NCBI GenBank assembly: GCA_016293845.1
Contig: JAEDDH010000019.1
Span: 10,812-74,811, forward strand
Direction of reading: 5' to 3'
DNA: 64,000 nucleotides
Origin: Bacteroidales bacterium
Lineage (GTDB): Bacteria; Bacteroidota; Bacteroidia; Bacteroidales; UBA3824
A program made the position numbers and the translations under genes. This document shows positions 34,201 to 49,200 of this stretch, piece after piece (within the stretch, counting starts at the first letter, position 1; the number at the start of each line of letters is the position of its first letter). The notes under the pieces were generated by a model. It was given only the letters and a program-made list of their open reading frames with translations, had not been told where the DNA came from and ran no database searches.

Positions 34201-37200
34201 ACACTGCATTATAAAAACCCTGACACTCAGCACGAGTGCTATAGTTCGGCTGATGTTGAGATTATTTGGCTTGCTCCTTTTGATGCTGATGCAGGTGATA
34301 ATCAACTTGTCTGCGGTAAGGATGTAAACCTTAATGCTGAGGACGAAGGTGCTGGTGCTATGTACAATTGGTGGACTTCATCTACTGCAGCAAGTAATAC
34401 AAACAATCTTTATTATCAAAATCCATATTGGGGTGGCAAGGCTGTTCTTGTTGAGAACCACCAAGGAATTGATGTTAGTGTAGCTGTCAACGGAGTTAGC
34501 GGTCGCCCTGCAGGTACTGAAGCTACAAAAAAAGATGTCTTCGTATATGAAGATGAGGTAGAATTTGAGGGTGATGGTAAAACATACGTTATAATATCTA
34601 CACGTACTGTTTATTATAATCCTGGTAGTCAGTCAGGATATGATAGAAACAACAATGCGTTTGTTAGTTATGTAGATATTAAGTATCAGTATTATGAAAA
34701 ATCTACTTACAAAGATTATAATAATCGTGGAACTGAGGTTACTCCTCCTGCAGATTCACAAGCAGCTGCCTATCAGATTGCTGACGAAATTTACAATATG
34801 TCGATCAATGGTCAGCAGACAGCGGCCACTCCTGCAAATCCTTCGATAACTCAATATCGTTGGTATAAAGCAAACCGACTCGTAGACCCGTTTCATACAA
34901 CGCAAGGAGGCGGAGAACAGAAAGTGGTTACTTGTTTGGTTTACGACGATACCGAAGTTAAGGTATTAGGCTTAATGTCAGACGTTAACGCTGGTAGTGA
35001 GGCTGCTATCTGTGACGACGAGTATCAACTCGCAGCTGTAGGTTGGGAAACCATCAAACCTAACGGTACTGTTTCAGACTATTCTGTAAGCCTTGTAGAC
35101 CAGTCTTGGTCGGTTGTTCATGGCCACGGTACTTTTGTTGATGTACACGAACCGAGTTCACTTGTACAAAATATGTCGTACGATACCAACATTTACCGTT
35201 GGACAGTGATAGCATCTATCAAATCTACCAACTCTAATGGACAAATTATCCAAAGTGACAACTGTGTTATGAGTGATGACGTTTACATCACTAATGCTCA
35301 GCCTGCTGTACCTGCACTTCCAGCCGACCGCGAGGAGTGTGACAAAGATAATATCAACCTAAAAGGAAACTTGCCTGTTCGTGGTAATGGTTTATGGCGA
35401 GTATTAGGTGGTACTGGTATTATTACACATCAATCTTGCAAAGATGCTACTTGTGATGCATTTGTTGACAATCTCTCTTGGGGTGAAAACTTGTTTGAAT
35501 GGAGCATTGTAAACCGTTGGGAATCAAAGAAGAATCCTAATAAAGTGTTTATCGAATGTTCTAATGCTGCCTATCAACGTATTTATTACCATGGTATGGA
35601 TGCAGAGGCAAGTCCTGATCAGTTCTTATGTTCTGACGAGGCAAATTTGACAGGTTCGCTTCCTGATGTAGGAGATATTTCACCGGTAGAATTTGCCAAA
35701 TATGGGGCACCACATGGTTGGTGGACAACTCAAAGCGGTGTCGCAAAGTTTTATGATTATGATAATACCTTGGCTGCACCAAGTGGAATAAATGTTAATG
35801 TTTATGCTTCGCATGTATTATTGAAACATACTCCAAGGTCTAACTATACTACAGTTGTTTGGCATGTTAAATGGGGTGGTTGTAGCAACAAAAAAGAGGT
35901 TCGTGTTTTCAACAACTTACCGTATAACGCACCGACAACAGGTCCTACTCAAGATGTTTGTGAAGATTATGCAAATTTAACTTCGCAAAATGTCATGAGT
36001 ACACATAATAATCTGTCTACAAAGACGCCAACAGTAACGTCGAAGGCACCGCATTTTCAAGAAAGTACATGGAGTGGAAAAGAATCTCCTATGTCATATA
36101 ATGAATGGACGTCAACTTCGGCGAACGTTACCTTTAATGATGCTTTGAATGGTACTACTGTAGCTAATCACCTTAACAAACCAGGTCTTACAGAGTTGTT
36201 CTTGACATTTTATAATAAGAATGTCGATTGGCAGAACGACCCCAATGGTGATGTCAATCCTATTGATAAAACTAAGCCCGTTGAGTATTGTTACCTTGAA
36301 GACAAGCTGCAGATATATAATAATAGTGTAACTACTTATGCTGGTCTTGATCAAACACTCTGTGGTTATCCTCAAAAAGATAATTATGCTACCCTTTCCG
36401 CTCAGAATACACCCGTAGATTCTAAAGGTGAGTGGTCGGTAACAGGTGGTACTTCTAGTGATATTTCATTTGCAGATAAAAATGATAATACTACTAAAAT
36501 TACGGTAAAGAATGGTGCTTCAGGTGATTACACTTTAACATGGACTCTCAAAAAACGCAATGGCAACAACAACACTGAGCCTTATTGCGTTGCCAAAGAC
36601 GAAGTGGTAATAACTATGAATGTCCCTGATACTGCTATAGCTCAGGCGTTTGATGTTAATAGAAATCTTCTGAGAGGTAATGTTCAAGTCTGTGCCGATA
36701 ATGTGGATCTTCATTACGACCGCGAATATCAACGAGGAGAGGGGGCTTGGACGTCAACGAGTGATGGTCTTATAACTTATACACCTAATAGTTCGGCAAC
36801 CGACCTGAATGTTACTAAGTTGCCTATCAATAGCACTGTGTTTACATTAACGATTGATTATCACAATTGTAAGTCGATTGATACTATTGAAGTATTTAAT
36901 AATAGGGTAGTGGCAATAGCTGAAACACGTGCGGACAGAGATCCTCATGTAAAAGATATTTGCGAAGATAGTTACTCTCTTTCGGCAAACAATTATGCAT
37001 TAAATGACGGAGATAAATATAATACTATTCAAAAATGGACTTGCTCTCATGCTTCTGTACAGTTTAAAGACAATAATAGTCCTGAAGCAAGTGTTACAGG
37101 TTTGGTTCGCAGCCAAAACAAGTCTGTTACCAACCGTTTGGTTTGGACCGTTACCAAAGGTAAATGCTCTACATCTGATTATATTGATGTTTATAACAAT

Positions 37201-40200
37201 AAGTTTGAAATCCAAGACAAACCCAACTTTATAGTTTGTGACAATACAGCAACTTTGGTGGGTGAAGCTCCCGGTACTCAAAATAGTACATATTACGGAG
37301 TATGGAAAGTTGAACGCGGAGGTAGTATTTTTACCTCTAACGAAAGTAGCAACACCGTTACTGTAGGAAAGTTGCAGAAACAAGAGAATGAATTTAGTTG
37401 GACTGTATTCCGCAATGGATGTAGTGCCGAAGATAGAATTATTGTATTCAACAACGAGGTTGAAGCTAAAGCAGGTGAAGATATTAATACTTGCGACGAA
37501 ACAGTTAAATTACAGGCTGTTAAACCAGAATGGGGTGTAGGCACTTGGACAGTACATTCTGCTTCGGGTAGTCCTACATTTGGAGAAACTTCTCTAGCTG
37601 GTGGCTTGTCTGAAATGACAGTGTTTAATGGTTACGTATTTGGATTAAAACAAGGCGAAACTGTTCTTAAGTGGACTGTTAAGAGTAATTTGAACGAACC
37701 TGTACCAACTTCTATCACAAAACCCAATGGAACTGTAATTCACGAAGGAAAGGTTTACGAGTATCCCAAGGCTTGTGTTGATGAAGATTTAGTTTCGATA
37801 CACAATGATATGCCAGATGACCCTGAGGTTATTGAGCCTTCTGTTGAAATCTGTCAAGAAAAAACTTCAGCTGGTCTTGATGTATTACTAAAAGCTAAAG
37901 AGGTTCGTGCTGCAAGTGGTGGAACAAGCTGGGGCGTAGGTCACTGGGAATATTACAGTGGTCCTACTGGAGGTGTTATTGTTACATCTGCAGAAAATGA
38001 ATCAAAAATTGACAACTTGCCTTACGGCGAATCTGTTTATGCATGGGTAGTAGAAAAAACTGGTTCAAATGGTTTAGTTTGTAGAAAAGCCGACTACGTT
38101 CACGTATTCAACAATTACGTTGAGGCTGAACTTAATAACGCTTACGATGAGGTTTGTGAACCTAAAACAAATCTTTATGCAAAAGATCCTGCTGATAGAT
38201 TTCCCGGTGCAACTGGAGTTTGGTCTTACCAGAATTTCTCTAATATTCCTGCAGCAGATTGTCCAGTAATAGCACAAGCTACTGATCCTTCTACACAAGT
38301 AACCTCTAAATTGCCTTCAGGTCGTTCAAACTTTGTATGGACAGTAAAGAAAGGTTCAGGCAAATGTCACGCAGAAGTTATTTATTCGGTTGATAATAAT
38401 ATGGTTGAGGCTGAGATTGCTTCTCCTGCACTCAATAATAACGAACTGAATATTCACAATTCTTACGAAATTTGTAAACCCGATGAGTTGAGACTTATTG
38501 CGAAGGCAATACCAAATGCCGCCACAGGTACTTGGACATTAGATCAGAAACCTTCTGGTTTTGATATGTCTTCTCTAAATATTGCTTCTCCTAATGGTCT
38601 TGTTACCGATGTGAAAGGCCTTTACATGGGTAACTCTACATACGTATTTAAATGGTCGGTACAAATTGGTACAGGTAAATGTAACAAAGAGTCTGACATT
38701 ACTATCACTAACAACGGCTTTACCGTAGATGCCGACAAGAGCATTGATACCAAGTCGAAATATATCTGTGGTCCTCAATATACTCTCAATCCTGAAATCA
38801 TATCTGGTACAACGGGAACTTGGACTGTGGAAAGCGGCTCAGGTTATTTTATGGAGAATGGTGTTAGAAGTTCTACCACACACAATGCTACAGCCACAGT
38901 TTATGGTCTTACAGAAGGCAAGGCTTCTCAACTAAGATGGTATGTTCAATCTACCAAGTGTGATGCCTATGACTATGTACTTTTATTTAACGATGAAATT
39001 TCTTTAACTGCAAGTCAGGCTGATCCCAACAAGAAGAGCTGTGATGGTAGCTACGAACTCTCTGGTACAAGTCTCTCTTCTTATACTGGAGCTAAGGGCG
39101 AATGGAAAACCAATGCCACAACAGGACATTTCACCGGTGATAAATCTAATTCGCAAATTACTTACGAAGGCATTATGCCTAATACCGATGTTACTTTGTA
39201 TTGGACTGTTGTAAGTCCTAATGCAAGCTGCTACACAGAGGCTTCGGTTACTGTTCATAACTACGAGTTTAACCTTGAAGCTGATCAGAACCGCGTTACT
39301 AATTGTGAAGACGACTTTGTACTCGAAGGTCATTATCCCGCAGCTTCTAACGCCGAAACTTACAACGGTGTTTGGTCGCTTGATATTGGTTCGGGTCTTG
39401 CAGCTCCTGTAGCGGCAAGTTCGGTTAAAGCTGCCGGACTTAGCAACAAGATTAATAACGTATTCTTCTGGACTGTTACAGGTAGCAAATCTAACTGTAA
39501 GAAAGTTCAAACATGGAGCGTTGTTAACCCCAATCCTTCTATACCTTCAATCGTAACAAATAATGGTACAGAAACATGTACCGGCGAGATAGACCTTGAA
39601 GCCAACGCACCTGAGGTAGGAGAGGGTCACTGGACTTCGGATGTTGCTTGCAGCATTACCGAAACTATTGGTTCTACCTATCTTGCCGAGGTAAAAGATA
39701 TGGCTCTCGACGCTACCAAGTTTACATGGACACTTACTAACACCGTAGGTTCTACTCCATGTACTCGCGAAACTGACATCACTGTTAACAACAACAAAGT
39801 AGAGGCTATAATCACTACCAAGTCAACCAATAAGACTTGCAATGGTGAAATCAAAATGGAGGCTTTTGCTACTCCTGGTGCAACAACCGCTGTTTGGACC
39901 AAGCCTTCGTCAAGTCCTGCAGTTTTCGATCCTGCTGATGGTTCGTCTACAAAGGTTACTGTTACTAATCTTGGATACGGTAAAACCACATTTACTTGGA
40001 CTGTGGCTAAGGGTTCGGGCGCACCTGGCTGTAAACAGACTGACCAAATTGATATTTATAACAACGAAGTTGCTGCTAACATAGCAAAAGATACTGCTCA
40101 CACTTGTACCGATGATATTCAACTTTGGGCAGATAATATTGCTGAGTTTGGTTCGGGTACTGATGCTGCCAAAGGCGAGTGGCGACTTGTAACAGCTCCT

Positions 40201-43200
40201 CCTTCGATGGGCGCGGCTTCTACAGGCGTTTATTTCGATAATAGCAACAGCTATCAAGCTAAAGCATCTGGACTTACACACACTGGCGCATATACATTTG
40301 AATGGACAGTTAGCAAGGGTGACTGCTCTAAGAGCGACCGTATAATTGTTTACCAATCAAAAGTTTACGCTGGTGCAGATCAAACAATTACTACCTGCGA
40401 CAGCGAAGAAGCCCTCCACGGAGCATCGCTCTCTTCTGAAACTACAGGTTTGTGGACGTTTATTACACCTAAAGGCTCTCACAATATTCAGTCGGCTACC
40501 AGTGCAGAGGCTCTGCTTACTGGAATCACCGACCGCGACGAGGTAACTCTCAATTGGACAGTTACTCACAATATTGCTAATTGTAAAGACGTTGCCGAGT
40601 TTACTATCAAGAATGTAAAAGTTACTGCAAATATTCAAAAAACCGAAGTTCCGCACTGTCGTACCCCCGCTACTATCAACGCCGACTATGTTGATCCGGC
40701 TGTGGGAACCGGTACATGGACTAAGAAAAATACTGCTGCTTCGGCTAACTTCCTTACCGATGCCACCAAGTCAGAACTCCAAGTTACTGGATTTGCCGAT
40801 GGTGCTAAGGTTGAATTTGTTTGGACTGTGGTTTCGGCTTCTGCTCCTTATTGTAAAACAGAAGCAACCGCAATGGTTATCAACAATGTATATAATAATG
40901 TAAATGCAGGTGTTGGTGGTAATGTCTGTGGCAACTCTACAACACTTATGGCAGGACAATTGCCCACAGGATTTAGCGGTACTTGGGCTGTTAATACTAA
41001 TGCTCATATAACAATTCCTGCATCTTCGGAAACAACAGTTACCAGCCTTGATAAAGACGAGAACACGTTTACTTGGACAATTTCGCGTTATCCATACGGA
41101 CACGAAAATTACTGTCCTAACAAAGCTGAAATTAGTATCTTTAATATTGAACCTACTGCTGCTCAAATTACAACACCTAACAATACCGAAATCTGTCAGT
41201 CTACATATCAGCTTCAAGCTGTACCTGTTGATAATCCGAATCTTGAGTACGGCGTTTGGAGCAAGATTTCTGGCGAAGGTATTTTCGCCACTAACGACTC
41301 TTCTAACGAGGTTTCAGTAGCTAACCTCAGCAGTAGCGAACGTTTTAAATGGACTACATACGCCAAGGCTGACGTAAGCTGCAAACATGAGGCAGAAGTA
41401 ACTATCAAGAATAATTCTGTTAAAGCTCCTGCCGCAGGTGATTACACTGAAGAAATCTGTATAACTGGCAACCAGACCTATACAATCACCACAGAAGATC
41501 CAGCTCAAGGTGCAACTGGTGTTTGGTACGACAAAGACCATAATGTTGTAGGAAATGCATCTACACTTTCAGTCTCTGCCGCAATGGCTCCTGTAAACGT
41601 GGGTGGCACATTTACTTGGACACTCTCTAAGGGAACCACAAATATCTGCCACGCTTATCAGAATGTTACTTTGGTTAACAATGGCGTTGAAGCTGCTCAG
41701 CCGCAGATTACTTATGGAACAGCTCCTGGCAAAACCGACGTGGTTTGCTCGCCCACAATTGAGCTTACTGCCAACGATGTTAAGAATATATATGGTGCTA
41801 ATACTAATGGCTGGTGGGAACTTAGAGATTTCCCCTCTGGTAATATAACTCGCAATCAAATTGTTATCGAATCGCCCAACAATTACGTCACAAAAGTTTC
41901 GGGTATGACATCGCCTGGATCTTACGAATTTGTATGGCACGTTTCTAAAGGTTCTTCTTGTGTCAACGAAGCTACATTGCTTGTAACAAGTCAGTACTTT
42001 ACTGTCAATGCTGGTCACACAAATGCTAATGAACACAATGTTACTGTATGTGGCGACCAAATAACACTTGCAGCAACGGCTTCGATTAATGATAATGAGA
42101 TTCAATCTGGCAGTTGGGTTCTTTCAAATCCTGCAGGTGCTGTGATTACCGGCACAGTTGCTAACGCAATCAACAGCAATCCTGTTGTTTCTAATATAAC
42201 ATCAACAGGTTCGCGTCTTTCTTGGAATGTTACAAGTACACAAGGCTGTACTGCAACCGACTTTATTAATGTATCTAATGCTCAGATTTCTCCTGATATT
42301 AAGGTTGTTTCTACACTTCCTATCTGTGATGGCGAAGTTGAGTTGCAAGGTACTCCGTTGCCCACAGGTAACCTCAAGGGTTATTGGACAGAGGATTCTC
42401 CCGATGTTTCAAAGAGCGGTAAATTTACCGACGATGTGAAAAACGAACTTGATGCAGCTCACGCTACTACCAACGTAATTTATTATCGTGGTATCAAAGA
42501 GGGTAAAACAGTTACACTCCGTTGGACTATCAAAAACACTATGACTGATGGTACTATCTGCGAAAACTCTAAAACAGTGGATATTACCAACAACGGATTT
42601 ATAGTTGATGCTGGTCCAGATGATGTTACCCATTGCGACGATAGCTACACTATGAATGCCAAACTTCCTGTGGTTCAAGGCAATGAAACCTACACAGGAA
42701 CTTGGTCGCAAGGTAATGTAGGCAAGGGTGATATTGTTTCGGTTAACGACTCTAAGACAGTTGTTAACCACCTCCGCAACTTTGAAGAAAATCAGTTTAT
42801 ATGGACTGTAGTTCAAACAATCAACGGTCAGCCCGGTTGTACAAATTCGGCTATGGTAACCATAGTTAACCCCTCGGCTACTAAACCCGTTATTGATTTG
42901 CCCGATAACAATGATACTTATACATGTAGTGGCTCTGTTAACCTTCGTGCTACTGCTCCTACCACAACCATCGGAGAAACTGGCAAATGGACTGTTAAAC
43001 CTGGATATGGTGAAGGTACATTTGATAATACAGGTGCTGCATCGGTTAAAGTTTCTAATATGAACCCCGATGCTAATACATTCGTTTGGACAATTACTCG
43101 TACAAGCAATGGTAAAACTTGTACCGCAGAAGTTGAGCGCACTATCAACAACTACCATGTTGATGCTCAGATTACTGAAACCGAAATAGCAGTATGTGGC

Positions 43201-46200
43201 GGTATAGCTAACCTTGCTGGTCAACAAGCTTCTACATTCTCTAATACAGAAGGCGTTTGGACAGCTAATCAAACTGTACAACTTGTTGAAAATGGAACTT
43301 CTACTACTAAGATTGCTGGTAATCCTATTTCAAATAGTGCTGATATTACAGTGGTAGTTCCTTCGGGCGAAACCAACTTTGTTTGGACACTTACCAAGAA
43401 TGTAACAAGCGGCGTTATCGGTAGCTGTTCTGCTGCTGACAATGTAGTGGTTAAGAACAATAATGTTGTTGCTCATATTCACAACACCTTGCTTTGGACA
43501 TGTAATACCAGCGAAACCGTTCAAGCAGAGTCGCTTCTCGGTACTACTGCAACTGGTAGATGGACATGTGTTCAAGCTCACGGAAGCACAGACGCTGCTG
43601 ATTTGGCAGCTGTGGTAATTTCTGATCCTGACAACAACCGCACAGAGGTAAGCAACATGACTACACCTGGTGCTTACGTATTCCGTTGGACTGTTAACCA
43701 CGGATCTTGTCCTGCTACATCTGCCGAAGTTACAATCAACCAAGGTACATTTAAAGTTGATGCCTACGTTACCGATGGTGTCAATGGTAATAATGTAATG
43801 AATATCTGTGGCGAAGAGGCATATCTTGCAGCTTCTGAACCCGGAGTACTCGACCCAGCAAGAGGTGATTTTGCAAAATGGGAAGTTGCAGATCCTTCAT
43901 CAGTTATTTTTGCAAACGATAATAGCGAAGGTGCAAATGCAAATGTCAATAAAGTAACTCTTACAGGCAAAACTGCTTCGCTTACATGGCATGTAAAACG
44001 TAATGGTTGCGAAGATCATAGCACTGTTATCATCACTAACCAAATGCCTGAGGCATACGCATCCGACTATGTTACTTGCGATGGCTCTGGCCAATTGCAA
44101 GCTACTCAAGATCTTGTTAACAAAACATATTGGGAAAAGGTTGATCAAACAAGCCATATCAACATCAAAGACATCAACGATTACGCTTCGTTGTTCGACG
44201 GTATGGACGACAACTCGCAAGTAAAACTCAATTGGGTTGTTGAAAGTGCTAATATGCCCGGATGTAAACATCCTGTTACCATAACAGTTTACAACAACGG
44301 TTTTGATAAATCTCGTATTAATGCAGGTTCTGATCAGAACATCTGTGTTGATTATGCTCAACTTGGAGCCGTAACACCTGCTGGTTATGAAGGTGTTTGG
44401 TCTACCGATGTTACTGGTGTTCTCTTCTACGACGATTCTAACAAGGTAACGCTAAATGCTTCTACAGCTTCAGCCTTTGTTACCAATCTCCAAGCTGGCG
44501 ACAATGTTCTTACTTGGTCGCTCTATAAAACTCAAAATGGTAAAGAGTGTAAATCTCAAAAATCTATCACTGTTACCAATAATTTCCCGGGTACTCCTCA
44601 GGTTACCACTTTGAGTCAAGAACTTTGCAACCCGAGCATCGAACTTACTGCTACACCTGCTACAAGTCCTGCAGCTGGATTCTGGACTAGCGATAATAGC
44701 AATATAGTTTACTCTAATAGTACAAATGCAGTTTGCACAGTAAGCAATTTGAGCCGTGGCGACAACAAATTCTATTGGAATCTCCACAAAAACGGCAATT
44801 GCGTCCACACATCAGCACCTATTGTAATCACCAACAATGCAGTTAAGGTTGATCCTAACCTTGATATCCGCGTATGTCAAGATACAACAATAGTAGTGGC
44901 CGATCCTTCACTTTATGGTGCAACTGGTTCTTGGTCAGTATCTCAAGGTGGTTCATTCACAATACCTACAGCTGCTTCTCCCTTTATAATTGACGTATCA
45001 CCTTCGCGCGATGGTGCTACTTATTCGTGGACAGTATCTAAGGGTGGATGTACTAAAACTCAAGACATCACAATTACAACCGACGAGGTTACCGCTAAAA
45101 TAATTGAGCCTGCATCTTCGCCTTACGACCTCTGTGGTAATGAATTGATTTTGAAAGCTTTAGATTTTACAACCCAAGGCTCGGCTGATATCAAAGGTTA
45201 TTGGACTCTCGAAAACTGGCCTACAAACAAAATCAATCGTTCTGAGATTAACATTCTAGATGCAACAGCCATCTCTACCACAATCAAGGGTATGGATGCT
45301 GAAGGTCTCTATAAGTTGAGTTGGACAGTTAAGAAAAACAATTGTAAATCTGTTGACTACGCAGCAATCAATGTTCAACAAGTTAAGATTTATGCCGACC
45401 TTAATCCCAACATGATTAACAATCGTATGTCGATTTGTAGCGAAGATTATATGCTTAATCCTACCATTCCTTCTTCTTACAATTCTGCTAAGTGGGAGGT
45501 TGTTTCTGGTACAGGTTACTTCGGTCCTGAAACCGCTCCTTCTAAGTCTACCAACTTGGCAAACAGCGTTATTCACGGACTTACAAGCGGTGACACTCAG
45601 TTGAAATGGACTGTTACACGCGGTACTTGCGACGTATCTGCCGACCTTACTCTTACCAATGATAAGATTCCTGCCAACGTAACATCTGTTCCCACTTACA
45701 TCTGTAAAGAAACTGATGTATTGCGCTTGAAAGGTTATGTTGGTTCTAGTTACAAATGGGAACTTATTGGTTCTGACGGTACTAATGGCAAACTTATCAA
45801 TGAAAACAACAACTATGTAGAACTTACTGGCGTACAACTTGGTAAAACTGCACATGTTCGTTACACAGTTATCAACGAACTTGCTGACAAATCAACTTGT
45901 ACAGATGTTAAAGATTACTATTATACCAACGAAGGTTTTGTTCCCAATGCTGGTAACAACGATATTACTGAATGTAAATCAGAATATCAGTTGAACGCTA
46001 CATTGCCCTCGCCAATCAATGGTGTAGCTTACACAGGAGTTTGGTCGATGGGTCAAGGTACAACTGTTCACATGGAGGCTTCCGACTATACTAATGCCAA
46101 CGCTAAGGTATCTGCTTTGAGCAATACAAGTCCCAATGAGTTTACTTGGACAGTTACTTCGCCCAATGGACATTGTACAGAATCAGCTTCTGTAATTATT

Positions 46201-49200
46201 TACAACAATATGCCTGATAATGTTGCAATTACCTCGCATACAGATGGTCAGGTTGTTTGCGAACCTTACATCAATAATTTGCGTGCTGCTCAATATTCAC
46301 CCACTAATGCTACCGCAGAATGGAGTATCAATGTTGTAGGTGCTAATATTACAGGAAAAACTTCTATTTCGGCTTCGATAGACCGTCTTGAACCTGGTAA
46401 AAACATTATCACTTGGTCGGTTTCTTATCCCAACACAAGCAATGGTAAAACAGGTATGCCTAAGGTTTGTACAGTTCCTAAACAGATAACTGTTATCAAC
46501 AACTACTACGATGCCAAGATAATTACTAAGGATCAAGTAGTTTGTGATGGATCTAACGAAATAGAACTTCAAGCCGAAGATCCTTCGCAATTTGCTGGTG
46601 CAACTGGTGAATGGACAGCAAACGTTAATACTGTTAATATCGTTTCGCCTACCAAATCTACCACCATGGTTAAGAATTTGCCTCCTGGTCAAGAGGTTGT
46701 ATTTACATGGACTGTAAAACCGAGTACATTAGGTACAATTTGTGGCGATTCTAAAACTGCTACTGTTAAGATTAAAAATCAGGCACTTGACCTTGTTAAT
46801 AATCCGGTTGTTATTTCTCACAACAACGACCCCGAAAACGACAATATCATCTGTGTAGACAATCTTACCCTTACACCTACTGCTCCTGAAAGCGGTTGGT
46901 CTGGTAAGTGGACTGTAGCAGATCATGGTATTCCTTCTGGCGTTAATGCTCCTGTATTTAATACCAATGGTAACATCTTGAATCTTACTAATATTCAATC
47001 GTCACCGGGTAATAAATATACTTATATATGGACAGTTACCAATACATCTAACCCTGCATGTTTCAAAGAAGCATCTTACACATTCTACAATAATGCGTTT
47101 GAAACTGCTGCTTATTACAAAAACGGTGTCAAGAGCGACGAAATGGACATCTGTGGTACCACAGGTACTCTAAGTGCTCTTGCTGGAAGCGCTACCGCTC
47201 AAGGCAAATGGACAATGGATGATGGCGTAACCCCGATTAATACAGCATCTATCGTAATTGATAATGTTGCTTCTGCTGGTTCTTCTTTCGAAATTACCAG
47301 CACTTCGGGCGACCCGCAAATACGTTGGACTGTTACCGACAAGGGATGTTCTGCTTCTGCTCCGTTGACAATTCGCAATGTTAAACCTTCGGTTGCTGAC
47401 TTTACAGATATTACAGTTTGCTCCGATAATGTTACAATTACCGCAACTAAACCTCTTGCCAATGAAACTGGTCTTTGGAATTATGCGGGTTCTACAACTC
47501 TTACTATCGGCAGTCCTACTTATTTTGTATCTGATGTTTCTAAGATAGAGGATAATACCATTAATGCTATTACTTGGACTGTAACAACAAACAAAGTAGC
47601 TAACTGCTTTACTCAAAAAGTACTTAACATTCACAATGTTAAAGTATCGGCTGAGCCTCGTGCTGTAGCAGCAACCACATGCGGCACCGAAGGTGAAATT
47701 TACGCCAACTTGCCCAGCGATTATACTGGACAATGGACTGTTGAAGGTGCTGCTGGTCCTTATTTCGGACCTTCTACCGCACAGAGCGCAACTTCAAGCC
47801 TTGATCGTGTTCAAGTAGGTAACCTCCAACGTGGCAATAATACTTTCCGTTGGACTCTCACACACAAGACAGTTCTCAACTGCTCGCCCTCTGCTACCGT
47901 TACCATCAAGAGCGATGATTTCGACGATCCCAAGATTGTTTCTACCAACCTCGAAACCTGTACAGGCTCTATCGATCTTGAGGCTGACGCTCCCAACTCT
48001 GGAGTTAAAGGCTGGTGGACAACATCTGGTAGCGCATTTATTGATCCTGACGTAAGCACCGACACAAAAATCACAGCCACCAAGCTTGATTACCGCACAA
48101 ATACATTTATTTGGCACTTGCTGAAACCTGGCTGTCCCGAGCGTACAACTTCGGTTGACGTTGAAAACAACCAAGTAATTGCCCAGATTAAGACTACCGA
48201 AAACTACAGCTGCGACGATCCGTTTGTTCTCTCAGCTTTCGACAACGATATCTCTTATCCTGGATCAGAAGGCGTTTGGTCTACCAACTATGATGCCTTT
48301 AAGTTGGGCGGCACTGCCACCAACCAAATTGTAGGTTCGTCGTCAGTTTTGGTTTACAACTTGCCTACCAACGGAGCTACATTCAACTGGACTCTTACTA
48401 AAGACGGCAAGTGTCCCGACACCAAGTCGATTACAATTGCCAACTGCTTTGTTCCCGTTGGTACAGAACAAACCGTTGTGGCATGTGGATCTGAAATTCA
48501 TCTCGAAGCCATCGACATTACCTCATACGGCAATGCTCATGGTGAATGGAGTTTGGTAGACTACAATCCTGCACTTATCAACAAGAGCGAAATTTCGATT
48601 GTTTCGCCCAACACTTACAATACTGATATCAAAGGTCTCAACGACGCTGGCAGCTACAAATTCCGTTGGACAGTTTATAAAGATGTAAACGGTGAGCGTC
48701 GTTGCGAAAAATATCAAGATTGGATTGTTACAAACAATAAGTTTGCAGTAGATGCCGACATCAAAAATCCCGCTGGCACAAAGGTAAGCATTTGCCAAAG
48801 CGCCGATAATATTTACGGCTCTGATCCCGATGGTGGCACAGGTAAATGGACAGTGTTCGACGCAGCCAACCATCCTGGTATCTATTTTGACAATTCTACA
48901 ACTGCTCAAACTGTTGTTCATGGCATTACCGAAGCCGGTGCAACTCTTGTTTGGTCGGTTACTAAGAATGGCTGTACAATATCCGATGCCTTCCAGATTC
49001 AAAACAATGGCATTACTGCCATCGCTCAAATCGACAACCCCAACGGTATAGTTTGCGATGGTATTGCCGAACTTTCTACTGGCAACGACTTAACTATCCA
49101 AGGTGTGTCGGGTACTTGGAGCATGGAAGACGGTTCTTTTGACGGCTTTGATGCCAACTCGCTCCATACTGCAGTTACAGAGTTTAGCCGTATCCCCAAT